In this document: positions 11,440-22,400 of the stretch, piece by piece | Position numbering within the stretch: the first letter of the stretch is position 1 | Layout of the letters: every line of letters starts with the position of its first letter | From: Leptobrachium leishanense | Lineage: Eukaryota > Chordata > Amphibia > Anura > Megophryidae | Reading direction: 5' to 3' | Length of the DNA: 64,000 nucleotides | Assembly (NCBI GenBank): GCA_009667805.1 | Contig: CM019075.1 | Coordinates: forward strand, 15,143,738 to 15,207,737 | The notes under the pieces: generated by a model | What the model was told of the DNA's origin: nothing | The model's database searches: none | Seen by the model: the letters and a program-made list of their open reading frames with translations, nothing else | Made by a program: the position numbers and the translations under genes

Positions 11440-12440
11440 CCTGCCTAATATCGTGTAGGTCTCCCTCGTGCTGTTGCGTCGAGGCATGGGCTCTACCAGA
11501 CCTCTGACCGTGTCCTGTGGTATCTGGCTCTGACACATTGTCAGCAGATCCTTTAAGGCCAGTGTCAGACATGGGCACTTCAGAATGGAAGGAATGTCCG
11601 TGAGAGTGGACGTTCCTTCCACTCTGACGCCCGTGTGGACACGTGCGTGCAGTTAGTGCGCTCAGCGCTGTACAAGGTCCGATCCTCCTACGGAGGATCA
11701 CGTTTTGCAGCCCCGTCAAATGCGCGTTGTCATGGTTTGACGGGAGGGTTTCAGCGCGTCCATTGTAGCGCCTGCAACTCGTGAACGTGCTACACCGTGC
11801 GGCCCGCCCTGTCGAAACGTCACAACACTACGATGGATGTCGGGAGGCATGGCAGTATGCGCTCGTCTGAAACCAGCCTACGTCCTGCACGTTTTTTGAG
11901 GTTGGGCCTCCATGGATGGGATTTGTTGTTCCAGCACATCCCACAGATGCTCAAAATCTGGGACATTTGGATGGCGAGACAACACCTGGACATCCTTGTC
12001 AAGTTCCACAAATCATTCCTGAGCGGTTTTCTCAGCGTTGCATTGTGCATTATCCTACTGAAAGAGGACACTGACAACAGGGAACACCAAGGTCACAAAG
12101 GGGTGTACATGGTCTGCACAAGCTCTAGGTAGATGCCGCGTGTTACAGCTGCTCTGACACCTTTTCTATAATGGCCGGAAAGAGATTTTTTTCAGTAATT
12201 TGAGCTACAGTAGCTCTTCTGTGTGATCAGACCAGACAGACGCACCTTCACTCCACACGTGCATCGATCAGCCTTGGGTTCCCATGCCCCCAGTTGACTT
12301 TCCTTGCAGCACTTTTGGTAGGTACTACTCACTGCACACCAGGAGCACCCCACAAGATTTGCCGTTTTGGAGAAGATGTGACTCACTTTGTGGCCTGTGT
12401 CACAGTCACTCAGATCTTTTCGGGCATTTTTCCTGCTTCC
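11440..12440 (-). pseudogene. Tc1/mariner transposase pseudogene
   Basis: Translating the minus strand gives recognisable transposase pieces in order. An N-terminal helix-turn-helix piece lies at about 12300-12400 (SKTANLVGCSWCAVSSTYQK). A piece of the DDE core lies at about 11900-12080 (DNAQCN, then PNVPDFEHLWDVLEQQ, which hold the positions of the second and third acidic residues). The C-terminal piece lies at about 11450-11556 (LKDLLTMCQSQIPQDTVRGL, then VEPMPRR). The section carrying the first catalytic Asp is missing around 12120-12180. There are in-frame stops and shifts, and a 322-bp MITE splits the last two parts. Clearly non-functional. Confidence 0.85.
11557..11878. mobile_element. 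PIF/Harbinger-type MITE in the Tc1 element
   Basis: 322 bp beginning GGCCAGTGTCAGACATGGGC and ending TCGTCTGAAACCAGCC, inverted partners. It is flanked by TAA on the left (11554-11556) and TAC on the right (11879-11881, read as a mutated TAA). The flanks rejoin to CTTTAAGTCC, the sequence expected in this region of the Tc1 transposase gene. A 3-bp TWA duplication is the mark of PIF/Harbinger elements. Same family as 14049, 36858 and 63972. Confidence 0.8.
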
Positions 12441-12473
12441 AACACATGAAATTCAAGAACTGACATTGTCACC

Positions 12474-13573
12474 CCTCGACAATGTATCCCACCCCGTAAC
12501 AATGTATCCCACCCCATAACAATGTATCCCACCTCATGACAATACATCCCCATCCCGCGACAATGTATCTCACCCCGAAAATGTATCCCACCCCGTAACA
12601 ATGCATCCCATCCCGCGACAATGTGACCCACGCCGTGACAATACATCCCCAACAATGTATCCCACGCCGTTACAATACATCCCCATCCCGCGACAATGTA
12701 TCCCACACTGTGACAATACATCCACCATCCCACAACAATATATCCCACCCCATGACGTGGTATCCCACCCCGTGACATGGTATCCCACCCCGTGACGTGG
12801 TATCCCACCCCATGACAATACATCCCATCCCGCGACAATGTATCCCACACCGTGACAATACTTACCTATCCCACAACAATGTATCCGATGCCGTGACAAT
12901 GTATCCCACGCCGTGACAATACTTACCTATCCCACGACAATGTATCCGACGCCGTGACTATACATCCCCTATCCAGCGACAATGTATCCCACGCCGTGAC
13001 AATACATCCCATCCCGCGACAATACTTCCCCTATCCCGCGACAATGTATCCCGCGCCGTGACAATGTATCCCACGAAACCCACCCCGCGACAATGTATCC
13101 CACGATTCCCACCTCGCGACAATGTATCCCACCCTGCGACAATGTATGTATCCCACCCCGCGACAATGGATCCACGATTCCCACCTCGCGACAATGTATC
13201 CCACCCTGCGACAATGTATCCCACCCCGCGACAATGTATCCCACCCCACGACAATGTATCCCACCCCGCGACAATGGATCCCACCCCGCGACAATGGATC
13301 CCCATTCCGCGACAATGGATCCCCATTCCGCGACAATGGATCCCACGCCGTGACAATACATGCCCCATCCAGATCCCATGTATCCCACCCCATGACAATA
13401 CATCCCCCATCCCACCACAATGTATCCCACACATGACAATACATCCCAACCCACGACAATGTATCCCACCCCTTGACAATACATACCCCATCTCTTGACA
13501 ATGTATCCCACCCCTTGACAATACACCCCACCCAGCTACAATGTATGCCACGTCGTGACAAGCACAATTGTGA
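12474..13573. repeat. 20-bp minisatellite inside the Tc1 element
   Basis: About 54 units of the form ACAATGTATCCCACCCCGTG, with variants acaatacatccc and accccgcg. Some units read TATCCCACCCCTTGACA. This resembles, from memory of the family, the leader of this Tc1/mariner group just upstream of its transposase start, and the array sits at that place. The minus-strand frames of up to 197 codons have no independent support as genes. Confidence 0.92.
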
Positions 13574-13635
13574 CAATAGAATCATTGCAGTGGTTTTATT
13601 GTTGCGGCTGATCTGTACATTTTTGGAACTGACGT

Positions 13636-13845
13636 TTTTTTTTTGTTTTTTTTTAGAAAGGATTTTACCAGGAAGGATACATTGAGATTTCTCTCATGTC
13701 CTGGGTGGCGAGTATGTACCGTTAGGTGTCTTGCCCAAGGACAATTACTGGAGAGGTTGCTCGTTGGGATCGAAGCCATGACTCCACAGGCTCTCTTCAT
13801 GCAGAGCGGTGACATTACCTCTACTCCACCCGGCCGGTACTTGAT
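13636..13845 (-). mobile_element. LINE 3' end fragment with A-tail
   Basis: Read on the minus strand, the fragment ends with CTCAATGTATCCTTCCTGGT, AAAATCC, and an A-rich tail (the T-run at 13636-13655). This is the 3' end of a retrotransposed copy. The rest (TTGCCCAAGGACAATTACTG, GGGATCGAAGCC) resembles untranslated tails of L2/CR1-like LINEs or their SINEs. The same terminus occurs at about 47925-47965 and, amplified, inside two hAT elements (38284 and 57130). Confidence 0.7.
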
Positions 13846-14048
13846 GTAAAAACTAGGGATTCTGGTTTGAATCTACAGCAGCCCGAGGTCTAGTAGACCG
13901 AAAACCACAGTAAATGTAGCCATTGCATCATAAGGGATTATTCACCATCCACGTCGTGGCGCCAAAGCTCACCGTAGTTTCAAACAATGCCATCACTGCA
14001 CCACCACCAAGCCGAATGTACACAGCATCAACTACATTACACCTCTAA

Positions 14049-14475
14049 GGCCAGGGTCAGACTAACGAAGTATCAACGTGCGTTTAGCAGCACTAAATCA
14101 CGGCCGTGCTAGCAGCAAATGACGTTCAATGCCGGGCAGCATACGAAGAACGGCCGCACAAAAGTCCGGCTGCGCAACGCAAGTGGCAAACGAACGCATT
14201 TTTTCGAGAACGTGAAACCGCTACTACTGACGTACAGAGTGCGCTGCGTCCGCATAGCGGCGTGTTTGCGTGATTAGGAGACGTCAGACGCTGCTCACGT
14301 CCGGCCAACATAACGTCCAGACGCAAAAAGTGTTTTATTGATGATCTGTACAAAATCACGGACGAAAATGCACATCGTATGACCGCTATCGCGTATTCCG
14401 TGAAAAAATACGTCCATTCGTTCGAACGCACTTTTTCACGGACAACGCGAAAAATGCGTTAGTCTGACCGTAGCC
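14049..14475. mobile_element. PIF/Harbinger-type MITE
   Basis: 427 bp with TIRs GGCCAGGGTCAGACTAACG (left) and, as complement of the right end, GGCTACGGTCAGACTAACG. TAA lies on both sides (14046-14048 and 14476-14478). The interior is CpG-rich without an open frame of note. It is the best-preserved full-length copy of the family in the window. Confidence 0.85.
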
Positions 14476-14734
14476 TAACACTACCCGACTACTACCTCAC
14501 CAGTCTACACAGTGCACCCTATCGCCAAAACACAAACTGTTCAATCCCTATACCACCATGAAACTGACCCTACACAGCCCCCAGCGCCAACTCACCAAGA
14601 GACTGGATCGACAGTGCCCTGGCACCATCCTACAAGGCTGGCTCTACAGTAAACCCAAACCATACCCAGCACTGGCAAGACCTACGCTACCAAGAAGAAG
14701 GGTCTACAAGTCTCTCAATGTCACAGCCCAAAAG

Positions 14735-14826
14735 ATGTTGTTGCCTACAACTCCCAGAATTCTTTGAATGCAGTAGATGACATGGGATCATGGGAGTTGC
14801 AGTTCATAAACATCTGAGGGCTGGCC
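14735..14826. mobile_element. partial MITE with CCCATGAT-type stem
   Basis: Contains GCCTACAACTCCCAGAATTC and an inverted ATCATGGGAGTTGCAGTTCA, the arrangement seen in short hAT-derived frog elements. Ends are eroded and no TSD is visible. Confidence 0.45.
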
Positions 14827-15186
14827 TACATGGTGATAGCACCACCCTATTGACAGGTAAGTGGGTAGAGTTCCTGTTTGATCGCCTCCTTGACGGCCAT
14901 GCATCACTATATGATCATCATACTGTGTATCACGGGAATGTAACGAGCGAGTCATTTCTTGGAACATAGGATAGCAGATAACGAGAGCGTAGGGGTAGCC
15001 TTATCTGATTCTGAAGCAATACTAAAAAGAATAATAGATTGCTGCAGGATACAGTACGTATACACAACATGACGCATCTGCAGAGCCCTGCGACAGAGGT
15101 TAACACTTTACATGACTCCCACGAACGCAACAAAAGCGTTGGAAGCGGCGTGTCGCAAGACGAGAATCACTTTTTTTTTATACCAC
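14827..15186. other. non-coding spacer
   Basis: No gene, repeat pair or RNA feature recognised; it ends in a T-run at the start of the 18-bp array. Confidence 0.5.
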
Positions 15187-16672
15187 AAAACAGTATCCCC
15201 TCGCTATACAGTATCCCCTCGCTATACAGTATCCCCTCGCTATACATTATCCCCTCGCTATACATTATCCCCTCGCTATAAAGTATCCCCTCGCTATAAA
15301 GTATCCCCTCGCTATACAGTATCCCCTCGCTATACATTATCCCCTCGCTATACAGCATCCCCTCGCTATACAGCATCCCCTCGCTATACAGCATCCCCTC
15401 GCTATACTGTATCCCCTCGCTATACAGTATCCCCACGCTATACAGTATCCCCTCGCTATACAGTATCCCCTCGCTATACATTATCCCCTCGCTATACAGC
15501 ATCCCCTCGCTATACAGCATCCCCTCGCTATACAGCATCCCCTCGCTATACTGTATCCCCTCGCTATACATTATCTCCTCGCTATACAGTATCCCCTCGC
15601 TATACAGTATCCCCTCGCTATACATTATCCCCTCGCTATACAGTATCCCCTCGCTATACATTATCCCCTCGCTATACATTATCCCCTCGCTATACAGTAT
15701 CCCCTCGCTATACAGTATCCCCTCGCTATACAGTATCCCCTCGCTATACAGCATCCCCTCGCTATACAGTATCCCCTCGCTATACTGTATCCCCTCGCTA
15801 TACATTATCTCCTCGCTATACAGTATCCCCTCGCTATACAGTATCCCCTCGCTATACAGTATCCCCTCGCTATACATTATCCCCTCGCTATACAGTATCC
15901 CCTCGCTATACAGTATCCCCTCGCTATACAGTATCCCCTCGCTATACTGTATCCCCTCGCTATACAGTATCCCCTCGCTATACTGTATCCCCTCGCTATA
16001 CAGTATCCCCTCGCTATACATTATCCCCTCGCTATACTGTATCCCCTCGCTATACATTATCCCCTCGCTATACTGTATCCCCTCGCTATACTGTATCCCC
16101 TCGCTATACAGTATCCCCTCGCTATACATTATCCCCTCGCTATACATTATCCCCTCGCTATACAGTATCCCCACGCTATACAGTATCCCCTCGCTATACA
16201 GTATCCCCACGCTATACTGTATCCCCTCGCTATACAGTATCCCCTCGCTATACATTATCCCCTCGCTATACAGTATCCCCTCGCTATACAGTATCCCCTC
16301 GCTATACAGTATCCCCTCGCTATACTGTATCCCCTCGCTATACTGTATCCCCACGCTATACTGTATCCCCTCGCTATACAGTATCCCCTCGCTATACAGT
16401 ATCCCCTCGCTATACATTATCCCCTCGCTATACATTATCCCCTCGCTAAACATTATCCCCTCGCTATACAGTATCCCCACGCTATACAGTATCCCCTCGC
16501 TATACAGTATCCCCTCGCTATACAGTATCCCCTCGCTATACAGTATCCCCTCGCTATACAGTATCCCCACGCTATACAGTATCCCCTCGCTATACAGTAT
16601 CCCCTCGCTATACAGTATCCCCACGCTATACAGTATCCCCTCGCTATACAGTATCCCCTCGCTATACAGTGC
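15187..16672. repeat. 18-bp minisatellite
   Basis: About 82 tandem copies of CAGTATCCCCTCGCTATA. Variants at the first positions are cag/cat/ctg/aag, plus gcatcc and a rarer ccccACGC form concentrated near both ends. The register is nearly perfect throughout. Because 18 is divisible by three and no frame holds a stop, both strands show open frames (445 and 485 codons) that are not genes. Runs of variants recur (for example a block at 15350-15420 and again at 15500-15555), showing internal duplication. Confidence 0.96.
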
Positions 16673-16981
16673 CCTCCTCTAACATTGGCACCCTTGGTAA
16701 ATATGTGCAGAGGAGGCTGTGAGACCTTGTTTATATTGTTGAACATTTTGATCTTTTGTTTAAAAAACACACAAAACAATTGCAAACACAACACAGGTTT
16801 AAACAAAACAATAAATATTTGTTAAATAGGTGTGTGTGTGGTTACTGCAGTCATTGGGCATCATTTAAAAGGTGCCAGTCTGCCCATCTCCTAAAGCAGT
16901 GCTTCCCAACTACTGTCCAAAAGGCCAGGTTTGCAGGTTATGTGAAGAGCAGCACAGGTGAAAAAAAAGGAACTCTAATTT
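16673..16981. other. AT-rich spacer
   Basis: No gene or repeat structure recognised between the 18-bp array and the next MITE. Confidence 0.5.
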
Positions 16982-16985
16982 TTAA

Positions 16986-17388
16986 CCCCTTAAGGACCAG
17001 TGACGGAACTCTTCCGTCATAAATGCATTGACTTTAAGGACCGAGGGTCCTTAACCCGTTCATTGCTGAGTCATTTCACGTCTTAAAAAAAAAAAAAAAA
17101 AATCATTTTTCTTTTTTGTATTATTATTGTTATTTTTTTTTTCTTTACTTTAAACATGGTCATGTTTGGTATCATTGGAAAGGCCATGCACTGGCCTTTC
17201 TAATGATACCAAACATGACCCTGCTAGCTGAAAACAGTCGGGAGATAACTGGGTTAAAAGGAACCCTTATCTCCACCCCTATCTTTCCTTAGGAGTCAAT
17301 CAGGACGTTTCCCACACGTCCTCAGCAGTGAAAGGGTTAAAGTCAATGCATTTATGACGGAACAGTTACGTCATTGGTCCTTAAGGGG
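16986..17388. mobile_element. piggyBac-type palindromic MITE
   Basis: 403 bp with inverted ends CCCCTTAAGGACCAGTGACG and (complement) CCCCTTAAGGACCAATGACG. It is flanked by TTAA on the left (16982-16985) and TTAG on the right (17389-17392, one change). TTAA targets define piggyBac-class elements. The interior has a stem of TTTGGTATCATTGGAAAGGC and its complement at 17164-17213, a motif also inside the larger TTAA elements at 39812 and 53380. Confidence 0.8.
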
Positions 17389-17392
17389 TTAG

Positions 17393-18262
17393 TAATCCTG
17401 GCAGGAGGGTACAGGGTTAAAGTGTCCTGTCGCAATGGGTCAGATCGTGACAAAGGTCTCTTCACCGGACCATATGAGGGTCCAAACGTCGACGAGTCGG
17501 AAACGTGTGCCGTGGATTGGGGAATACCCGCTCCTCCACTGTCGATAAAATGATTGCCAATACAGGGAGGACGGGCGACGCCTGGTCCCTTCGACCTTAA
17601 ACCTCACCTTTCCAGTTCCCACCTGCACGTCAGGGTCTATTGGGGAGAACATGACACCACACAAAATGCTATTTTGAAGGATGCTCCGCGATCCCTGCAC
17701 AACTTGTTTTTCCACACTGGCTTTTCATTCGCACCCCCCATCCGAGGACGTGTTTTTGTGCTCCGGATAGAGAAATCGCAAGCAGGTTACGGCGCATACC
17801 ACCATGACGTTTACGGACACAACATGTCCTCATGATTACTCAACACTTTATTTTTAATTTTAAGTATCTTTGTAATTAATGTGCGTCATAAAAGATTACG
17901 TAACGTCTGTGAGTGTGTGCTTACTCAAAGTGTGTGTGTATATACTGTGCACTCTGGAATATTTGTATAATATTCTGATTTACTATATACAATGTAAAAT
18001 ACATGCTATAACAGTGATATATGTCACCAGGCTTTCAGGCCAGACACTGGTGCCAACGCATCATCCTCCAAACACCAGGACCGTAAATTAAGACATCCCA
18101 AATACATGGACAGAGGGTTTGGTTTTGACCCTCATCTGTCCGTGGTCACCAACACCTTCCACCTGATTAAGCAAACCTCAAAAACCTACAATAATATCCA
18201 TGCCAAGAAATGGACCTGGAGAGGAGAAAACTAGACCAAGTCTGAAGACCTAGTGGTGGAAA
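17393..18262. other. non-coding DNA, no gene recognised
   Basis: Contains short open frames on both strands around 17440-17835 that I cannot assign to a family, and AT-rich sequence after 17830. No convincing exon signals. Confidence 0.45.
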
Positions 18263-18900
18263 TCGGGTCAGATTCTGCAGGCGCCGCGGGTTCAACAAAC
18301 GGAAACAAAGTAGCAAAACAAGAGGACATAGTCTTAGAGTAGAGGGGCAAAGGTTTAAAAGTAACATCAGGAAGCATTATTTTACTGAGAGGGTGGTGGA
18401 TACATGGAACAGTCTTCCAGTAGAAGTGGTAGAGGCCAAAACAGTAATTGAATTTAAGCAGGCATGGGATAGGCATAAGGCTATCCTAAACAAAAGATAA
18501 ATCCAGGTAAAGTATCCATGTAATTGGGCGACTAGATGGGCCGAAAGGTTCTTATCTGCCCACATGTTTCTATGTTTATTCTGCGCTAGGTCAGATTCTG
18601 CAGGCGCCGCGGGTTCTTCTGCGCTAGGTCAGATCCTGCAGGCGCCGCGGGTTCTTCTGCGCTAGGTCAGATCCTGCAGGCGCCGCGGGTTCTTCTGCGC
18701 TAGGTCAGATCCTGCAGGCGCCGCGGGTTCTTCTGCGCTAGGTCAGATCCTGCAGGCGCCACGGGTTCTACTGCGCTAGGTCAGATCCTGCAGGCGCCGC
18801 GGGTTCTTCTGCGCTAGGTCAGATCCTGCAGGCGCCACGGGTTCTTCTGCGCTAGGTCAGATCCTGCAGGCGCCGCGGGTTCTTCTGCGCTAGGTCAGAT
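18263..18900. repeat. 38-bp minisatellite interrupted by a LINE fragment
   Basis: Units of the form TCAGATCCTGCAGGCGCCGC then GGGTTCTTCTGCGCTAGG. One partial unit lies at 18267-18293, and about eight more follow from 18579 to 18900. A 285-bp LINE fragment (18294-18578) separates them, landing inside a unit between GGGTTC and TTCTGCGC. Rare variants read gcgccAcgg. Confidence 0.92.
18294..18578 (+). mobile_element. 5'-truncated CR1/L2-type LINE fragment
   Basis: On the plus strand this encodes the C-terminal end of a LINE ORF2: RFKSNIRKHYFTERVVDTWN-like text, then SLPVEVVEAKTVIEFKQAWD-like text. The untranslated tail ends ACATGTTTCTATGTTT. It is the same family as 51815 and 57208, in the opposite orientation. 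Target duplication is at most TTC (18291-18293 and 18579-18581). Far too short to be active. Confidence 0.85.
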
Positions 18901-19470
18901 TCTGAAGACACCACAGGCTCTTCACACCAGCATAACAATGGAGCTGGCCACGATCTCAGTTTGGAAAGAGGACTATGTGAAGTCCCTAAGACTCACAACT
19001 TTTAGATGTAGTGAGAGATCATCATGGGCACACAGTGATGGTGTGAAGGTGGCTGATGTCCATCTCTTGCCTTCAGTTATCTCTACATCAATGTGGCCTG
19101 CCACAGTTTGTGTCCCTGTGTAGACCTTGGTCCACGGTGAACACCGTAGCCTGATGGAGAGACTGGCGCTGTTCCTCAATGCAAAGTGACAATGAGAGGA
19201 GCTACCTACAAATAATGGATGATGGGGGAGTAGGATGAGCAAGACAATCTTTTTGGAGGCTGAAGATAGTCATGCCCAGTGCCCACCAGCAGTCTTCACC
19301 TCGACAATCCCACTCAAATTGGCAACAAAAAAATGTGCAAGTTCAGTTGTAGCTAGAAAAGTCTTGGGTTGGATTCCGAGTCAGAGGCAACCTTAACCAG
19401 AGCGATGGAAAACATAGAAGCTCCATAGATTTAATGGCTCTGTTAAGTTTACTCTTCAATTGAGAATAAA
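18901..19470. other. non-coding DNA, no gene recognised
   Basis: Single-copy-looking sequence between two arrays; short open frames on both strands without recognisable family. Confidence 0.45.
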
Positions 19471-19479
19471 CCCACCGTA

Positions 19480-22400
19480 ATAAAACGGAATATCAATCCA
19501 GGTGTAAGAACACAGAATATCAATCCAGGTATAATAACACAAAATATCAGACAAGGTGTAATAACACAAAATATTGGGGTAAGTATAACAACACAGAATA
19601 TTAATCCAGGTGTAATAACTGAATATCAGTCCAGGTTTACTAACACATAATATTGGGGTGTGATAACATGGTATATTGGTGTAAGTGTAATAATACGGTA
19701 TTTTTGGGTAAGTGTAATAACAGAATATTGGGGTATATTGGTGTAAGTGTAATAACACAGAATATTGGTATATTGGTGTAAGTGTAGTAACACAATACTA
19801 GGGTATATTGGTGTAAGTAATAACAGTATATTAGTGTAAGTGTAATAACAGACTATTGGGGTATATTGGAGTAAGTGTGATAGCACAGAATATTGGGGTA
19901 TATTGGTGTAAGTGTGAAAACAGAATAATGGTGTAAGAAGAGAATATTGGTGTGTATTGGTGTAATAAGAGAATATTGGTGTGAGTGTAGTAACAGAATA
20001 TTGGTGTAATAAGAGAATATTGGTGTAAGTGTAATAACACAGAATATTGGGGTATATTGGTGTAAGTGTAATAACACAGAATATTGGGGTATAAAGGTTT
20101 AAGTGTAATAACACAATATTGGGGTATAAAGGTGTAAGTGTAATAACAGAATATTGGTGTGTATCGGTGTAATAACAGAATATATGTGTATTGGTGTAGG
20201 TGTAATAACAGAATATTGGGGTATATTGGAGTAAGTGTAATAGCACAGAATATTGGGGTATATAGGTGTAAGTGTAATAACAGAATATTGGTGTAAGAAC
20301 ATAATATCGGTGTACGGACAGAATATTGGTGTAAGTGTAATAACACAGAATATTGGTGTATGTTGGTGTAAGTGTGAAAACAGAATAATTGGTGTACTAA
20401 CAGAATATTGGTGTAAGTGTAATAAATAACAGAATATTTGTGTATATTGGTGTTAGTGTAAGAACACAGAATATTGGTGTAAGTGTAATAACAGAATATT
20501 AGTGTGTATCGGTGTAATAACAGAATATTAGTGTATATCGGTGTAATAACAGAATATTGGTGTATATCGGTGTAATAACAGAATATTGGTGTATATCGGT
20601 GTAATAACAGAATATTGGTGTATATCGGTGTAATAACAGAATATTGGTGTGTATCGGTGTAATAACAGAATATTGGTGTGTATCGGTGTAATAACAGAAT
20701 ATTGGTGTATATCAGTGTAATAACAGAATATCGGGGTATATTGGTGTAAGTATAGTAACACAGAATATCGGGGTATATTGGTGTAAGTGTAAACAGAATA
20801 TTGGTGTATATCAGTGTAATAACAGAATATTGGTGTATATCTGTAATAACAGAATATTGGTGTAGGTGTAATAACAGAATATTGGGGTATATTGGAGTAA
20901 GTGTAATAGCACAGAATATTGAGGTATAAAGGTGTAAGTGTAATAACAGAATATTGGTGTATATCTGTGTAATAACAGAATATTGGTGTAAATGTAATAA
21001 CACAGAATATTGGTGTATATTGGTGTAAGTGTAATAACACACCAATATACCCCAATATTCTGTAAGTGTAAGAACACAGAATATTGGGGTATAATGGTGT
21101 AAGTGTAATAACAGAATATTGGTGTATATCTGTAATAATAGAATATTGGTGTATGTTGGTGTAAGTGTGAAAACAGAATATTGGTGTATATCTGTAATAA
21201 TAGAATATTGGTGTAATAACAGAATATATGTGTATTGTGTACGTGTAATAACAGAATATTGGGGTATATTGGAGTAAGTGTAATAGCACAGAATATTGGG
21301 GTATATTGATGTGAGTGTAATAAAACAGAATATTGGTGTATATAGGTGTAAGTGTAATAACAGAATATTGGTGTAAGAACATAATATTGGTGTACGGACA
21401 GAATATTGGTGTAAGTGTAAAAACACAGAATATTGGTGTATGTTGGTGTAAGTGTGAAAACAGAATAATAGTGTAATAAGAGAATATTGGTGTGTATTGG
21501 TGTAATAACAGAATATTTGTGTATATTGGTGTACTAACACAATATTGGTGTAAGCGTAATAAATAACAAAATATTGGGGTATATTGGTGTAAGTGTAAGA
21601 ACACAGAATATTGGTGTATATTGGTGTAAGTGTAATAACACAGAATATTGGGATATATTGGTGTAAGAACACAGAATATTGGGGTATATTGGTGTAAGTG
21701 TAATAACACAGAATATTTGGGTATATTGGTGTAAGTATAATAACACAGAATATTTGGGTATATTGGTGTAAGTATAAGAACACAGAATATTGGGGTATAA
21801 TGGTGTAAGTGTAAACAGAATATTGGTGTATATCAGTGTAATAACAGAATATTGGTGTATATCTGTAATAATAGAATATTGGTGTAATAACAGAATATTG
21901 GGGTATAAAGGTGTAAGTGTAATAACAGAATATTGGTGTGTATCGGTGTAATAACAGAATATTGGTGTATATCGGTGTAATAACAGAATATTCGGGTATA
22001 TTGGTGTAAGTGTAAAAACACAGAATATTTGGGTATATTGGTGTAAGTGTAAACAGAATATTGGTGTATATCAGTGTAATAACAGAATATTGGTGTATAT
22101 CTGTAATAATAGAATATTGGTGTAATAACAGAATATTGGTGTAGGTGTAATAACAGAATATTGGGGTATATTGGAGTAAGTGTAATAGCACAGAATATTG
22201 GGGTATAAAGGTGTAAGTGTAATAACAGAATATTGGTGTGTATCGGTGTAATAACAGAATATTGGTGTGTATCGGTGTAATAACAGAATATTGGTGTATA
22301 TCTGTGTAATAACAGAATATTGGTGTGTATCGTGTAATAACAGAATATTGGTGTATATTGTTGTAAGTGTAATAACACAGAATATTGGGGTATATTGGTG

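Larger units (their letters stand above)
11412..13618 (-). mobile_element. decayed Tc1/mariner element with internal minisatellite
   Basis: The left end reads TACACTGATCAGCCACAACA then TTAAAACCCCTGC. The right end is its inverted partner (complement: TGTACAGATCAGCCGCAACA then ATAAAACCACTGC). Between them, on the minus strand, are Tc1-type transposase relics (11440-12440). A Harbinger MITE interrupts the transposase at 11557. A 20-bp minisatellite fills 12474-13573, where the family normally has a short leader between TIR and start codon. TA target dinucleotides are plausible at both ends, but the terminal bases have diverged. Confidence 0.85.

Noticed and set aside
12958..13585. Glycine-rich protein-like frames on the minus strand
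   Set aside because: A 20-bp unit rotates through all three frames every three units; all three are open, so there is no preferred frame.
15112..16624. 445-codon plus frame and 485-codon minus frame
   Set aside because: Consequence of an 18-bp unit without stops on either strand.
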